Shown here piece after piece: positions 37,929 to 50,200 of a stretch of 64,000 nucleotides of DNA. The notes under the pieces were generated by a model. That model was not told the DNA's origin, searched no databases, and was given only the letters and a program-made list of their open reading frames with translations. Positions within the stretch are counted from its first letter, which is position 1. Each line of letters starts with the position of its first letter. This DNA is from Tetrahymena elliotti 4EA (Eukaryota > Ciliophora > Oligohymenophorea > Hymenostomatida > Tetrahymenidae): NCBI GenBank assembly GCA_000231825.2, contig JH720317.1, positions 755,060 to 819,059 on the forward strand. Reading direction: 5' to 3'. The position numbers and the translations under genes are program-made.

Positions 37929-39397
37929 TTATATTTATGTTATTATGATTTATTAAGCAAAAGCAATATCTCTTTTTAATTTATTCTTTAGCTTTTTACT
38001 TGAAAATCAACCAAAAAATTAATATTAAATGCGTTAAGAAGTAAATAAATAGTGTAATTAATATCGAATTTGTTTGAAATCTCGATTACCTCTATGAATT
38101 AATTAATTAATAATTCATTCATTTTGTTTGTAATTTATAAATTTAAAAATATATATTAAAGTAATTAAAACATAGAGCTATTTTATTACCTCTTTCAATT
38201 TTTTCATACTTATAAAATACATTTCATCATCAATCTCCAAGTCATAAATGAATTATTTCTGTATTTTTTAAATATTTTCAATAGTGAATTTTTTGATTAT
38301 GAATTATTTTCCATACAAAAATACAAAAATGGAATTATTTTACAATTTTTATTGAAAGTGATCATTATTTTTTTAAGATTAAGATTTGTTTTTTATTACT
38401 TATTTAAAACTGAAATCTAGTTTAATTAATTAGAAAAGCTTGAGGCATATTTTGAGGAGAGGAGTTATTAATTAATTATCAACTTTTTTTATTCATAACT
38501 TATTTTAATGTATTCGCTACAATTTAAATTTGTCTTTATAAAAATTCTAATGACAGAAAGAGTCAATATATGGAAATAAATACTTCTCTAAATGGTAAAA
38601 ATGTGAATTTTTATTGAAACATGTGAAAAATTTATTATTTTTAGTAACAGTATTTATCAAGAAAGAGAGATTTACAAAAACAAAAAAACTGGTTGTTTTA
38701 TGAATTATAAGCAGAGGTGTTACTGGATATTATTTATTCGATTGGAAAATTAGGATATTCGATTAAAGTGTATTTGTTTATCCTATAAACAAAAAATTTC
38801 CATTTACAAAATATAATCAAATTTAATAATTCACAAAATTATATTCAAATAAATCAATTTTTATATACACTTAAGTTATTCAATAAATTATGCAATATTC
38901 AAAATATTTATTTGAATATTCTTAATTACTTTGAATGTATTGTTATATACTTATAGTATGATGTTGACACTATATTAATATATATTTGAATAAATTCTAT
39001 CACTCAGTACTTTCTTGAAAAAAATTAAAAAGAGATTTATTAAGCAAGCATAAATTATAACAATAGATTTCAAATTACGAACTTTTCAAGTTTAAAAAAT
39101 GTCTATTTTTCATAAAATAATTTTACTTTGGACAATTAAATATTAAATTTAAAATATGAATGGATATTTAAGGATATTCAGTTACATTACTTAATTATTT
39201 CACTCTTTGAATATTTTAATTTTTTAATTTTAAATTTTCCCATTTTAAGTGAGTGCTTTTTTTCAATTTTTATTTAGAAAAAAGAATTAAATTTTTTTTA
39301 ATATATTTGTTCAGTCGGAAAATTTGAAAGACTAAAGCACATGTTTTGAAATAAATTATTTAGTATTTTATTTTTTTTATTTTTTTATTAAAATACT
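37929..39397. other. A+T-rich spacer
   Basis: This is the 5' flank of channel E, then the 3' flank of the truncated D copy. The part from about 39160 resembles the flank at 27240-27600. No gene was recognised. Confidence 0.55.
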
Positions 39398-40962
39398 TCA
39401 ATTTTAGTACTTTAAGATGATAGTATTTTTTTCAATTTTTGTAAATAAAAAAGAATTTAATTAATTAGAAAATTCAATTTTGTTGTTTAAGCATAAAGTA
39501 ATTTAGAATGTCTGTTTGTTTGTGCAGTATTTTTTTCTATTTGCTAAAATTCTTCTTTTTTCTACAAAATATCTTTTTTAGTTGTATTTAAAATTAGCAT
39601 GATTAAAATTGTGCTATTTATAGTAATATAGATAATTATGATGACAATCTATATCTATTTCATTATCAGGTAGTTATATGTAGTCTTAGATCAAGTTCTT
39701 CTACTGCATAAGCATATACTATTTTCTTACTAAAAGCATATCTATATCTTATAAATTTTTCTAAATTCTAATCTGATACTCAGTTGAATTAACTTGATGT
39801 TATTGTTCTCTTCTTTTTTGAGATAAATTTTAAGAGACTTTCATCAACATTAGGAAATATTTTATTACTATTTTTTATTTCTAAGTTTTGGCCTGTATTT
39901 TATGTATGATTATAAAGAATTTGGGTTTCCTTTTAATTTTAATTTTGGTTGCTACAGTTTTCTTATTATAAGATCAGGGTTTCCTATGTTACTGATTTTT
40001 TTATGTTTTTGCACTTTCCTTAAATAATAAACGAGAAAATTTTTAATAATCCTTTCTTTATCAGAAGGACTATCTTCTTGAGTTGATTTTTATCTTTCCT
40101 TGTTCAAAGCAGCATTTTGAAATTGACTGCTATCACTCAAGATATCTTCAATAGTTTGTTTACTTTATTATTTTATTTTCAAACTTAATTCTCTTTGGAA
40201 TTGTTTATATTCTCGTTTGGATTTTTTTATCTTTCATCGTAAGTTTATTTAACAATTTCAAGTTCACTTTCTTCAAAATTCTTGCTAGTTGCTTATTTAA
40301 ATAAGAGTTGTTAACCTTCATTATTTAATGAATCGATGTTTTTTGACTTGTGCTAATCTCTCCATGTGTTGATTATTTATTTTAAAAGTTATTATTCTTG
40401 TCTATTTATGGAGATAGTTCAGTGTTTCTTGAATAATGTAAAGTGATGTCCTACTTTTTTTTCCCTTAGCAAATTCTAAACTATTTATTTTTCATCATTG
40501 AATATGATCTTTTAATTTTCTAATTTTTAACATGATTTATTCTTCATGAAAATTATAATAGCTATCTGAGGGAATGATTGAATAATCTTATTACTTAGAG
40601 AGAATTGATTGATTATCTTAATCACCACCTCTCTCTATTTTATAAGACATTTTCTTAGAATCTCTATTAATTAAAGAACTATTTTCATAATTCTTATTAT
40701 TCTTACTTGAAATTTTTCTTAAAATTTCATAATTTTAGTTTCCACTGAATTTTCTTTTGGATTAAGACTCATCTTAAATTATTGATTAAAAATCTTCAAA
40801 GTTTGAAAATGTATGCTTATTCATTTACAGAGATGAAGAAAGAGTAGAAGAGGACCCAGGTTGGTCAATATCTTCTTCATCATCAGATTTCTTGATAACT
40901 GAACTTTATAATAAATTTAAAGCCTCTTTAATCAAATCTTAATCATTATTGGCTACTACCTC
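39398..40962 (-). pseudogene. 5'-truncated copy of the channel D C-terminus
   Basis: About 1.5 kb is highly similar to 27640-29150 of channel D, including DEEDIDQPGSSS, LQDIDMLLVRK and LPDNEIDID. The copy begins abruptly at the motif that follows the zinc knuckle (EVVANNDQDL at about 40935-40962). It therefore lacks pore, CNBD and knuckle, and the sequence beyond 40962 is unrelated to channel D. Single-base deletions relative to D (for example near 40440 and 40458) and other indels not divisible by three shift the frame. The lower end is the in-frame TGA at 39398-39400. It is a non-functional duplicate, recent enough to keep most of its sequence. Confidence 0.8.
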
Positions 40963-41895
40963 AAAAAACAATTTTTTTAAATCATTTTCGTATAGGAAAA
41001 TTGTTTATTCAAAATTTTTTTTTTTCTTTAACGAAGATCTTTCAAAGAAATTCCCTCACTCTTTCATACGAGTAATATTTTTAAATTTTTACTATTGTCT
41101 CACCCTCGTTCGTTCGCTTGTTTACCTAAAACGAGGGGCAAGGGAGGAAATGAGGTTTTAAGATAATTATTTTACAATTTGTACTCAAAGTTTTTGTTAT
41201 GATAAGAATATCTTTTCTCAGCAAAAGATTTGTTTTTTATTGCTTTTTTAATAGAGACATCTTGTTTTATTTCTGATTAGATAGTAATAAAAATCTTTTA
41301 ATTAATAAAAGGATCTAATTATTTATTCATTTAATGTAATCTCAACAATTTATATTTGTCTTTCAAAAAATTCTATCAAAAGAGAGTAACCAATCTATGT
41401 ATGATAAATTCTTCTAAATGACAAAAATATAAATTACAATTTAAAAATGTTAAAAATATAATATTTTTAGGAATAATAGTATTTATTGAGAAAGAGAGAT
41501 AAACGAAAAAGCTGGCTGCTTTCTGAATTAGAAAAAGAGTGACTTAATGTTGGTTAAAAATAGTTAATATAGAAATATAGAAAAAACGAATTTAAAACTG
41601 TTAATAAAAAGCTAGTGAAATATTAAATTAAGAAGAATTTTTCCATCGCAGAATCATCGCCAAACTAAAAATCTTCTAATCAATAAACACCTTAATTTTT
41701 GATACTAAAATTAGATTATTAATCCTATTCAATTAATTTATTCATATTGATCTGTTTTTTGTTTCCAATTTTTCATTCATTGTTTTGGTTTCAATTATTA
41801 ATTTTTCTTTTTTGTTAAATAATCAAAGAAAATATTTTTACTCAGAGAGATTTTGCCAAATATTTTGTTGAGTAATTGAGGAGATCGACCAATCT
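40963..41895. other. Spacer with an unusual G+C-richer patch
   Basis: Between the breakpoint of the truncated D copy and channel F the sequence is A+T-rich except at about 41040-41160, which has CCCTC, GTTCGTTCGC and GAGGGGCAAGGGAGG. The arms ccctcgtt (41103-41110) and aacgaggg (41130-41137) form an 8-bp inverted repeat with a 19-base loop. A plus-strand frame of 70 codons covers the patch, but nothing supports it as a gene. Confidence 0.5.
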
Positions 41896-44800
41896 TCAGT
41901 TTAATTTTAATATTTATGGATTTTATTTTATGCTCGAATTGAAAAAAATATTTGGACTTGGACTAGCTGTAGTCTTTTTGGTTTTTATCTTCCTTTTTGG
42001 GAATGAAGCTTTTTTAGTATTAGATTTAATTAATTTCAATTACCAAATTTTATAAGAAGCTAAAACAGATTTTAGATTTTAGTTTGAGTAATAATATGTA
42101 TAATTTTTATGTAGGTCTATACTTATTTCATTGTCAGGCACTTCTATGTAGTCGCTAATTAATTTCTTTTATTATAATAAAATAAACTGTTTTCTAACTA
42201 CTAGCAAATCCAAATCTTAAAGATTAAGCTAACACCTAATCTTAAATTCAGTTAATTCTTCTTCTTCTTCTTCACTATTAATTTAACCTGTGCAATCTTA
42301 GTTTTATTAGTTATTGTAGAAATTTGATTAATTTTATTTATTTTCATTGAACTTTGATTTATTATTTGGTGTTTAACCATTCACATTAGTCTACTTTCTA
42401 TCTAACTTTTTATCAAAACCTGATAAATAGCTTTAAAAAGTTTAACATTTTTATTAACTATTTAGATTGCTGGATTTAACAACATCATAGATTGATTTAA
42501 AGAAACTTTTAGTTTTGTCTTTTGGATCAGTTTCAGCAGATAAAATACTCTCAGCCTATTAAAATTACTACTGTGAACAAGGGCTTTTATCCATAGAATT
42601 TTAAGGGGCTATTTTTGTTTTTAAATGCTAAAATTATATCCTACTTTTAATATTTTAACTAACCTCTTCATAAACTTACTTACATCTTTGCTACCTTTTT
42701 TCAAAAGTTTATTTCAGTAACTCTTTTTCTTAGTCTTTCATTTAGATAGAGCTGCTTCGAGATTTCATCATTCTTAACACCTTACTTTTCATACTTACTT
42801 CATCATCTTTTTTTATTGTTGATCCTACTCCATTTAAGTCAATTAATAAAAGCTTTTCATCTATTTGTACAGATTCTTTGCTATAAGTTTTATCTAAACT
42901 TTTCAAGAATTTAGAATTAGTTGTTTAAGATTAATTTAATAATTAATGCTCTTTTTAGAATAAAGTAGGCTGGAGTGTTACATTTTAAAGTTAAATAAAC
43001 TAATTTTATGAAGTATTTATATTTTCTTCACATTCTGATTTTAAAAAGTCTTCATAATTATTATTTAGATTGCTTTTAAATTTTAAAGTTATCCCATTTT
43101 AATATTCCATAATAGGTGCTTCTGATGCAATATTTGTATCAGATGTTTGTTAAGTATTTAAATGACTTTTTCTTGTTACGAATTAATTTTAAGAACAAGA
43201 GTTCTTACTAGAAGATTTTTAAGATTTTAAATCTTTTTATCCATCTGATTCTTAAAGAAAGGCACTGTTATTTATCATCACTGATTATTAATTTGAATCT
43301 GTTTCTGCTTCAGATTCTTCTGAGATTTATTAATCAGAATTGGAGTCTTTGAATGCTGAAAATGCATCAAAAATAAAAGACTAGTCATTTACAGCAATAG
43401 CATCCATAGCTTTTTCTTAACAATTAAATAAATTCTGAAATGTATTATTTTTCTTTTCTTTTTTTCTCAAATATTAATTTCTTTGATTAACTTATTTATT
43501 TGGTTTATATTTTACCTATAAACTTACAAAAGGACATTTATTCAAATAATGATCATGTTGGCCACAGGACAAGCAACTTAACCTTGCTTTCTAATTTCTC
43601 CAACTGAAAATAGAACTGTCTCGAAAATACTAAAATTTTTCCTAAAATTTTCAATTTTAATAAACATTATTTTTATTTAAAATGATTACATAATCTAATG
43701 GGAATTCTTTTAAGATTGATAAAAATTCATCTCTGCAAATGTATGAAACAACTGAATAATTTATAGATTTAACTGTATATGGACTACATTCATCTAATAA
43801 AAATCCCTCATAACCAAAGCAGTCTTTTTTCTTTAAATGATTTTAAATGAACTAATGAATGGAGAAAACAAAAATTACTTTTAATTTAAATGTTTCATTT
43901 GTGAAATGTCTATGAGATTCTTTTGATTTCATTATAGTTAAGTACTCTAAATCTCCTTAATTAATGTAATAAAAAGACTAGTTGTTGTCTTACTGATTAA
44001 TGATAATCTCATCAGGAGAGTATTACTTTTACTTTATAGATAAGATCAATCTTTTTTAGCATTCATTTGAGAGATCTTTGAATATTTATATCTGGCAAAT
44101 ATCTTTGTTCATTTCTAGTAAGACTTCTTCATGTAAATGAATAGGCAATTGATCAAATATTTCATTTGAATTTTTTAATAATTTTTTGCTTTTGTAATGT
44201 CTATATTCAAAAAATTTTCTAACTTTTTACTATAAATTCATTGATAACCCACTAGCCTTCATTTAATAATTTATTCCAATCATTTCTTAGTTTATTTTTT
44301 CTTTTTGACGAGCCTCTGAAGATACAATTTCACTTATCTATGAAAAAGAATAAGCTGTTATATTTGTAGCAATTAATGCAACTACCATCACAAAAATTCT
44401 TTCACCTAATGTCATTATATAAAATATTTTCAAAATAAATTTTAAACAAATATTCAATTTTTGCTGATTCACCATCTTTTTTCCAAAAAAATTTAATTAA
44501 ATTATCTTTGTAAAAGAAATAGAAATTTATCCAAATATGAATAAAAAAATAATTTTTGACAATAAAATATTAGAGAACCATCTTAATATCAAATCAAGTT
44601 TTTTAGACAAATTAAACCATTTGAAAAAAAAAATTATTTTTTTAAGTTGAAAGCTTTAAAATGCTATGTTGGATATTGAAAAGTATTTTCTTTATTAATT
44701 TAAAAATATTTCTTATTTAGTTGGAAGTTTAAAAGTGTTTGATTAATTAATTTGGAAATCCAAATATTATGTTAAGGCATACTCTATAAAATGTTAAAAA

Positions 44801-46548
44801 TAGTTTTACTAGTATTTGTTGGAAATATGTCACCATATCCTGTAGTAGTAACAGTTATTATCATGAAATATAAAGAGACTATATATTGCTATGTTATTGA
44901 CATGCCAGTAAAATCATTTTTATTGATCCAATCTGTTTCATTTTCTGAATTATTTATTGCCATAGACAAATAGATACAGCTGCTGATATGAGCCAGCATT
45001 AAAACGTTCAGTTCAAGCTTTAATAATTTAAACCAATTTTTTAAAGAATCGTTTATTTAAAGCTTGATTTCAAACTCTTAAAATTTGGTAGAGATACTAA
45101 AATACTTAATAAAAACAGTATAATCAAAATATTAAATAATTTCATTTTCAAAAGCTTGATATCTTGAAATTCTGTACGTTATGAAAATAAACAAGTCTTT
45201 CCTATTTATTAAAAACTAGTTTTTGCTCATTTATACTTTTGTTTTAATTAAATTTTTACATTATCTTCCAAAAGTTTTTTTCAAAAATGATTTTTCTCTC
45301 TCTGATAACTACTCCATTTTAGTACATTTCCTATTTATTTTATGATTTTCAAATTTCATTCAGAATTAAATCAATATTATAAAAATATGGGTTACAGAAT
45401 TCAAAGATAGAAATACTTCTAATCCTAAAAGCCAAACTATGATTGAGTCATGGAAAATTTGAAGTATGCTTCCTTTCTCAAAGCGATAAATATGAGTTAA
45501 AGGTATCATATAGATTAAGTAAATAGTAACAAAAATCATAAAAGCATCCCATATAAGCCGAGGTATTGTATCCTGTTTAAATATATTAAAAAATTATTTT
45601 ATAATTTTGGGTAAATAAAATTATTTTTTTTACTAAAGAGAATAAATATTTTCCATTTTTAAACTCTTAAAAGAGATGCAAATTTCCAGGACCTTTAAAA
45701 ATTAAAAGATTTTAAAACAAATATATTTTTTATGCAAATTTAAAATTACTGAGCAAAGATAAAAGTCTCACTTTGTAACCTTGTTCCTATTAAAATATTT
45801 ATTATATAAATCGAAAATCCTTCAAAAAAAAAAATCTAACCTTTTTTGTGAGAGTGATTGAATTGTTCAAAACATAGTACTTGTATTAAGCAGAAATATC
45901 TCCTATCATGTTAAATTGTGTTTCTTTTAAACTCTTAAATGTTAATATTTTTGATAGTTTTTTCATGTTAACAATAAACTTTCTAATGTATTGAAGCTTG
46001 TGTGAAAGGAAACTCTTCTTTTATTCTGGCTAAATGATCTAGGTCTCAACCAAATTTCTTTTGCTTTTTCTTTCGTATTTTTATCTGTTACTATGTTTTC
46101 TCAGCTTTCTTTCCATAGGAGTGAACATAGCACCTTACGAATCCTCTAAGTTTGAGCATTTTTATTATTTTATTTAACCCTATTCTTAAAATGAAGAAAC
46201 ATCTATTTCATTTTTCTGTAATGTATTTTCTTTTTGCAGAATCTAATTCTTTGATGCTGCATTCTAATCTGAAGATTAAATTGTTTTTATTCTCTAGCTT
46301 TGAGCATTGCACATATCCTATTAAGATTGCTTTGAGTTTTCATAATTTTTATCGCTAAAGCTTAAATCTAATTGCTGGTCTAATTCTTTTTTTATTAAAC
46401 CACTTTTCAAGTTTTAATAAGATGCTTCCTTTTACATAATATCTCCAATAGTAATTAACCCAACCTAATTGTCAGCATTTATATGTAATCTCAAATTACT
46501 ATCATCAATTTCATTAACATTTTAAGAAAAGCAATGCTTAATTTGCAT
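41896..46548 (-). CDS. Channel F: CNBD-like potassium channel with zinc knuckle (multi-exon)
   Basis: The start is the ATG complementary to 46546-46548 (MQIKHCFSQNVNEIDDSN). The N-terminal exon continues to about 45840 and ends GDISAQYKYYVLNN. S4 is FDYTVFIKYFSISTK; S5 is LNVLMLAHISSCIYLSM. The filter TTTGYGD is at 44829-44849, as in gene A. The first CNBD half has SPDEIIINQQDNNQSFYYI. The second half is FGYEGFLLDECSPYTVKS (about 43770-43830). The knuckle CLSCGQHDHYLNKCPF is at 43534-43575, followed by QEKAMDAIAVNDQSF. The tail is Gln/Asn/Ser-rich. The cassette LQDLDLLVVRK...VPDNEISID lies at about 42100-42230, after which a basic tail (KRKIKTKKTT) ends at TGA 41896-41898. It is more diverged from its neighbours than B/C or G/H are from each other. 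Confidence 0.88.
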
Positions 46549-47209
46549 ATTTTATGAAATAATTTAATCTTTTAATTATCTGTTCATTTCAAGTATACTT
46601 CTACTTTCCTATAAAAAGCGATATATAATTATATTTTATTATAGAAATAGTTAATTAAATTGAGATCAATATTATTCTTTCAATTATTAACTAAAATTTA
46701 AAAAAATGAAAACAAATTATGATTAATTTATAAGTAGTTTTGAAGTAAAAAATAAAAATAATCATACCATATAAAAAATTGTATTTTTTATTTTTTAACT
46801 CATAGTTAGTCAAATTAAGTCCAGATTAAATCAATTTTAATATCAATGCAAAAAAAATGATGGGAAACGATAATGAGAGAGAGAGAGAGAGAGAGAGAGG
46901 ATATAAAAAGAATAAGACTAAAATATTTTAATCTATTTTAGAATTAACTAATTCATTAAAATTTAAGAAATTCCAGACTAAAAAGTAGAAAAGAACTAAA
47001 ATGAACTATTAAATTATTCTTTTTTTTGAAAAATTTAATCTTTTATACTTTTAAAATGCATACTAATGAATAAAATAAATAAAATCAAACAAATGTAGCT
47101 CTATTCAATAAACAATTTTAAAAAATAAAAAATACTTTCTAAAGTAAAAAATGATAAAAATACCCTCTTATTTAATTTTAAAATATTTACTTAATCAATA
47201 CTTAAAATT
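46549..47209. other. A+T-rich spacer with GA microsatellite
   Basis: This is the 5' flank of channel F and 3' flank of channel G. It contains a (GA)12-type microsatellite at 46875-46899 and nothing else I can support. Confidence 0.6.
46875..46899. repeat. (GA)n microsatellite
   Basis: An uninterrupted GA run of about 25 bases, roughly 330 bases upstream of the channel F start. It is the longest pure dinucleotide run with G in the window. Confidence 0.9.
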
Positions 47210-50200
47210 TCATTATTAATGAGGCTGGGCATTTTATAGTAAAAGTAATTTTAATTTATTTGATGTTTATTTTCCATTAACATTTAAAGAGGTGTTACTC
47301 ATTTTATCAAATTTTTTCTTTGTTTAAGCAACCTTTTTAGTGATAGAAACTCTATCCTTTTGTTTGGAGATTTTAATTATTTTCTCTTAAATTTTTTTTA
47401 TTCTATTTAAAACTGCTTTGCAATTATAAAAAGGGTGATAAAAATGATATTCCTTTATCAAATCTATATCAATTTCATTATCAGGCACCTCAATGTAGTT
47501 TTCTACGTTATTTTTATTTTATTACTGCAATAGCATGTACTATTTTCTAACTATGAGCATGTCCAAATCTTAAACATTTTCTTAGCATCGAATCATGACT
47601 TCATGTGGAGCAATACTCTTTATCATTTCTTACTCTATTAAAGGGCTTTTTTAACTTTGAGAAAGCATTGGGCTTACAAGAAAAGTTTTTTATTTACTTA
47701 TCAATCTATCCAATTATTCAAAGCTAGGAAAATGAGGGCTTTGAGATTTTTCAGCTGACAAATTTTACTACTTTTTACCATTTTGCATTAAGATTTAATG
47801 AATAAACTGTTTTTGTTTACAAATGTTTAAAATTTAATCACAATCTTTATTTAATTTAACTTCATCTTATACTAATTAGCTGTTCTGAAGTTATTTTACT
47901 TAAGCTATCCTATTCAATTTTAATTAATTTTATAATTAAATAATTTTAGTAACTTTTCTCTTTCTTCTTTCATACACTTTTTCTAAGAAACTTTCATTTT
48001 TTTATTTAATCTGATTTACTTGTTACTTTTAATTATCTTTACTATTACTGTTTGCATTGTTTTTATTTCTCTTTATGCTCTCTTTCTAAGTTATTGATTA
48101 TTCTTCATTAGATTAAGATTAGTCTGTATGATAATTCTATATTACCATCGTTTTTGAATACTTCTTATCAAATTCCATTTACTTTTAATGCTAACTTTTA
48201 TTTAGATGAGCTTACCTAATTTTCTACTAATTATATGTCTTAGATTTTTTTTTTCTTTCAGAATTATTCTTATTTTTGCTTTATTTATTATCAAATTAAA
48301 TGTCTTCTGATACACTTTATCTCTCATTTTAAAAATTTAATTTATTTGTATTAGATTTTTTCATGCTTTTTGTAGAGTTTTCTTACATCAAATTATTTTC
48401 TTATTATCTATTTTTTAAGGATTCGTCTTTAATAAATGAATTAACACTTTGAGGAGACCCTTCTAAAATTGACTTAGAAGCATTTTTCTATGAGTTAGAA
48501 TGTTAAATAAATCCTTCTAAAAGCTGCTTTGGAATGTTTTTCAATGCTTATTTATTCTAGGTAGCATCTTTGCTTTGAGAGTCATCAGACTCATCTGACT
48601 TAGAAGAGTTGCAAGAATGAGAGTCTATATTCCCTTCACCATCTGAGCTCTTTAAATGTTGAATAGAAGCTGCATCAAATATTAGTGAAAGATCATTTAA
48701 CTCTGCATAAGCTTGCATAGCTTTTTCTTAAATTGAATTTAAATTTTCTAAAGTTTAAGTTTTTTATGATTTCTTTCTTTAAAAGTAACTTCTTTTCATA
48801 TCTGTAGAAAATGACTTATATCTTTTTGTATAAATTATAAATGGGCATTCGTGATACTGATGCTCATTAGAAGAACAAGAAATACACTTTAATTTAATCT
48901 TCTAATTTATTCCTGTGTCAAATGAAGCTTAGTCTCTAATATGCATGACTTTTTCCTAAAAAATAAATATTTAATTAGACTATTGTTTTTTAATAATATT
49001 AATTAAAACTTTATTTACATAATCATCTGGGAACTACTTTAAAATCTAAAAAAATGAAGCTCGATCAATATAAGAAATGATTGTTTTCCCAAATGATTTC
49101 AAACAATATGAATTATACTCCCCCAACAAGAAACTTTCATACCCAAATACATCCTAATTCTGTTAAAAATATTTTAAGATTTAAAAATGAATAACAAAAA
49201 TATTTATTTACCGTCAATCTAAGTAAAATCTTTTGATTGACTTTTTAGGTTTCTTCTTTAAATTATTTGGATATTTGTTTACTTAGTAGAATGTTACTTT
49301 AGTATTATTTCTCACAATTATTTTCAACTTGAGTGGTAGTGTAAATATCTAGAAAACCCTTATTAATATAATATAAGCAATCATTATTGGAATTATTTTC
49401 AAGCAGTATTTCATCAGGAATCAAAAATTTTTATTTAATTGATGAGGCTATTTATTATATACATTGAGGAGATAAAATTTTAAAGATATAAACAGAGTTT
49501 ATAAGCTTTTAATTTGTTTCTAGACAAAATTACTATCTCAGCTTAAGTGGTAGTTATTCTACAAATTATTCTGTCTCATTTTTTTTCTCAACATTAGAAA
49601 AGTAGTGGTATTCAAAAAATTTCCTTATTTTTTACTAAAGTGTCATACTAATACCATTGATGTGCATCTTTTAATTAAGATTCACCATACTCTATCTAAA
49701 ATTTTCTTTTTTAGCTTACTCAAACTTAACTATCTCACCTATTTACGAAAATGAATATGCACACACATTTGTAGCTAACAAAGCAACTATTATCATATAT
49801 CCCCTTTCATCTATATTTATGAAATAAATCAATCAAAGTTTTATAATTAAATAAAGCATGAACGAACAATAAACAAGGATAGTTTTTTGAAGATAATAAA
49901 CATAGAACAAAATAAATTTTATTTTAATTAAATATTTTATAGCTATTCTCTGAATATATTTTTTATTGTTGAGCATTTTAAATTGGATTTTAGTAAATTC
50001 TATGAAATTTTACTAATTAAAATAAAATAATAAATATAAATAAGGAGGGTCTATTTTTCTTAATTATTTAAGAAATAGCTTGAAAATTCTTTATTTGTAG
50101 TGAATAAAAAACTTTTGAATCATCAACTAAAATAAATGACACCAACCTCTTAGTAATGCTTTTAAGTTTTGTTAATTGTCTGTTTGTAGATTTTTATCAA

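Noticed and set aside
40949..41161. Plus-strand frame across the G+C-richer patch
   Set aside because: It starts inside the antisense of the truncated channel copy and shows no domain. The composition is reported as a finding instead.
44791..44973. Plus-strand frame over the pore of channel F
   Set aside because: The minus strand of the same bases encodes the TTGYGD pore with codon-level conservation to the other channels.
46152..46358. Plus-strand frame of 68 codons
   Set aside because: It is the antisense of the N-terminal exon of channel F, which reads open on the minus strand from 46548.
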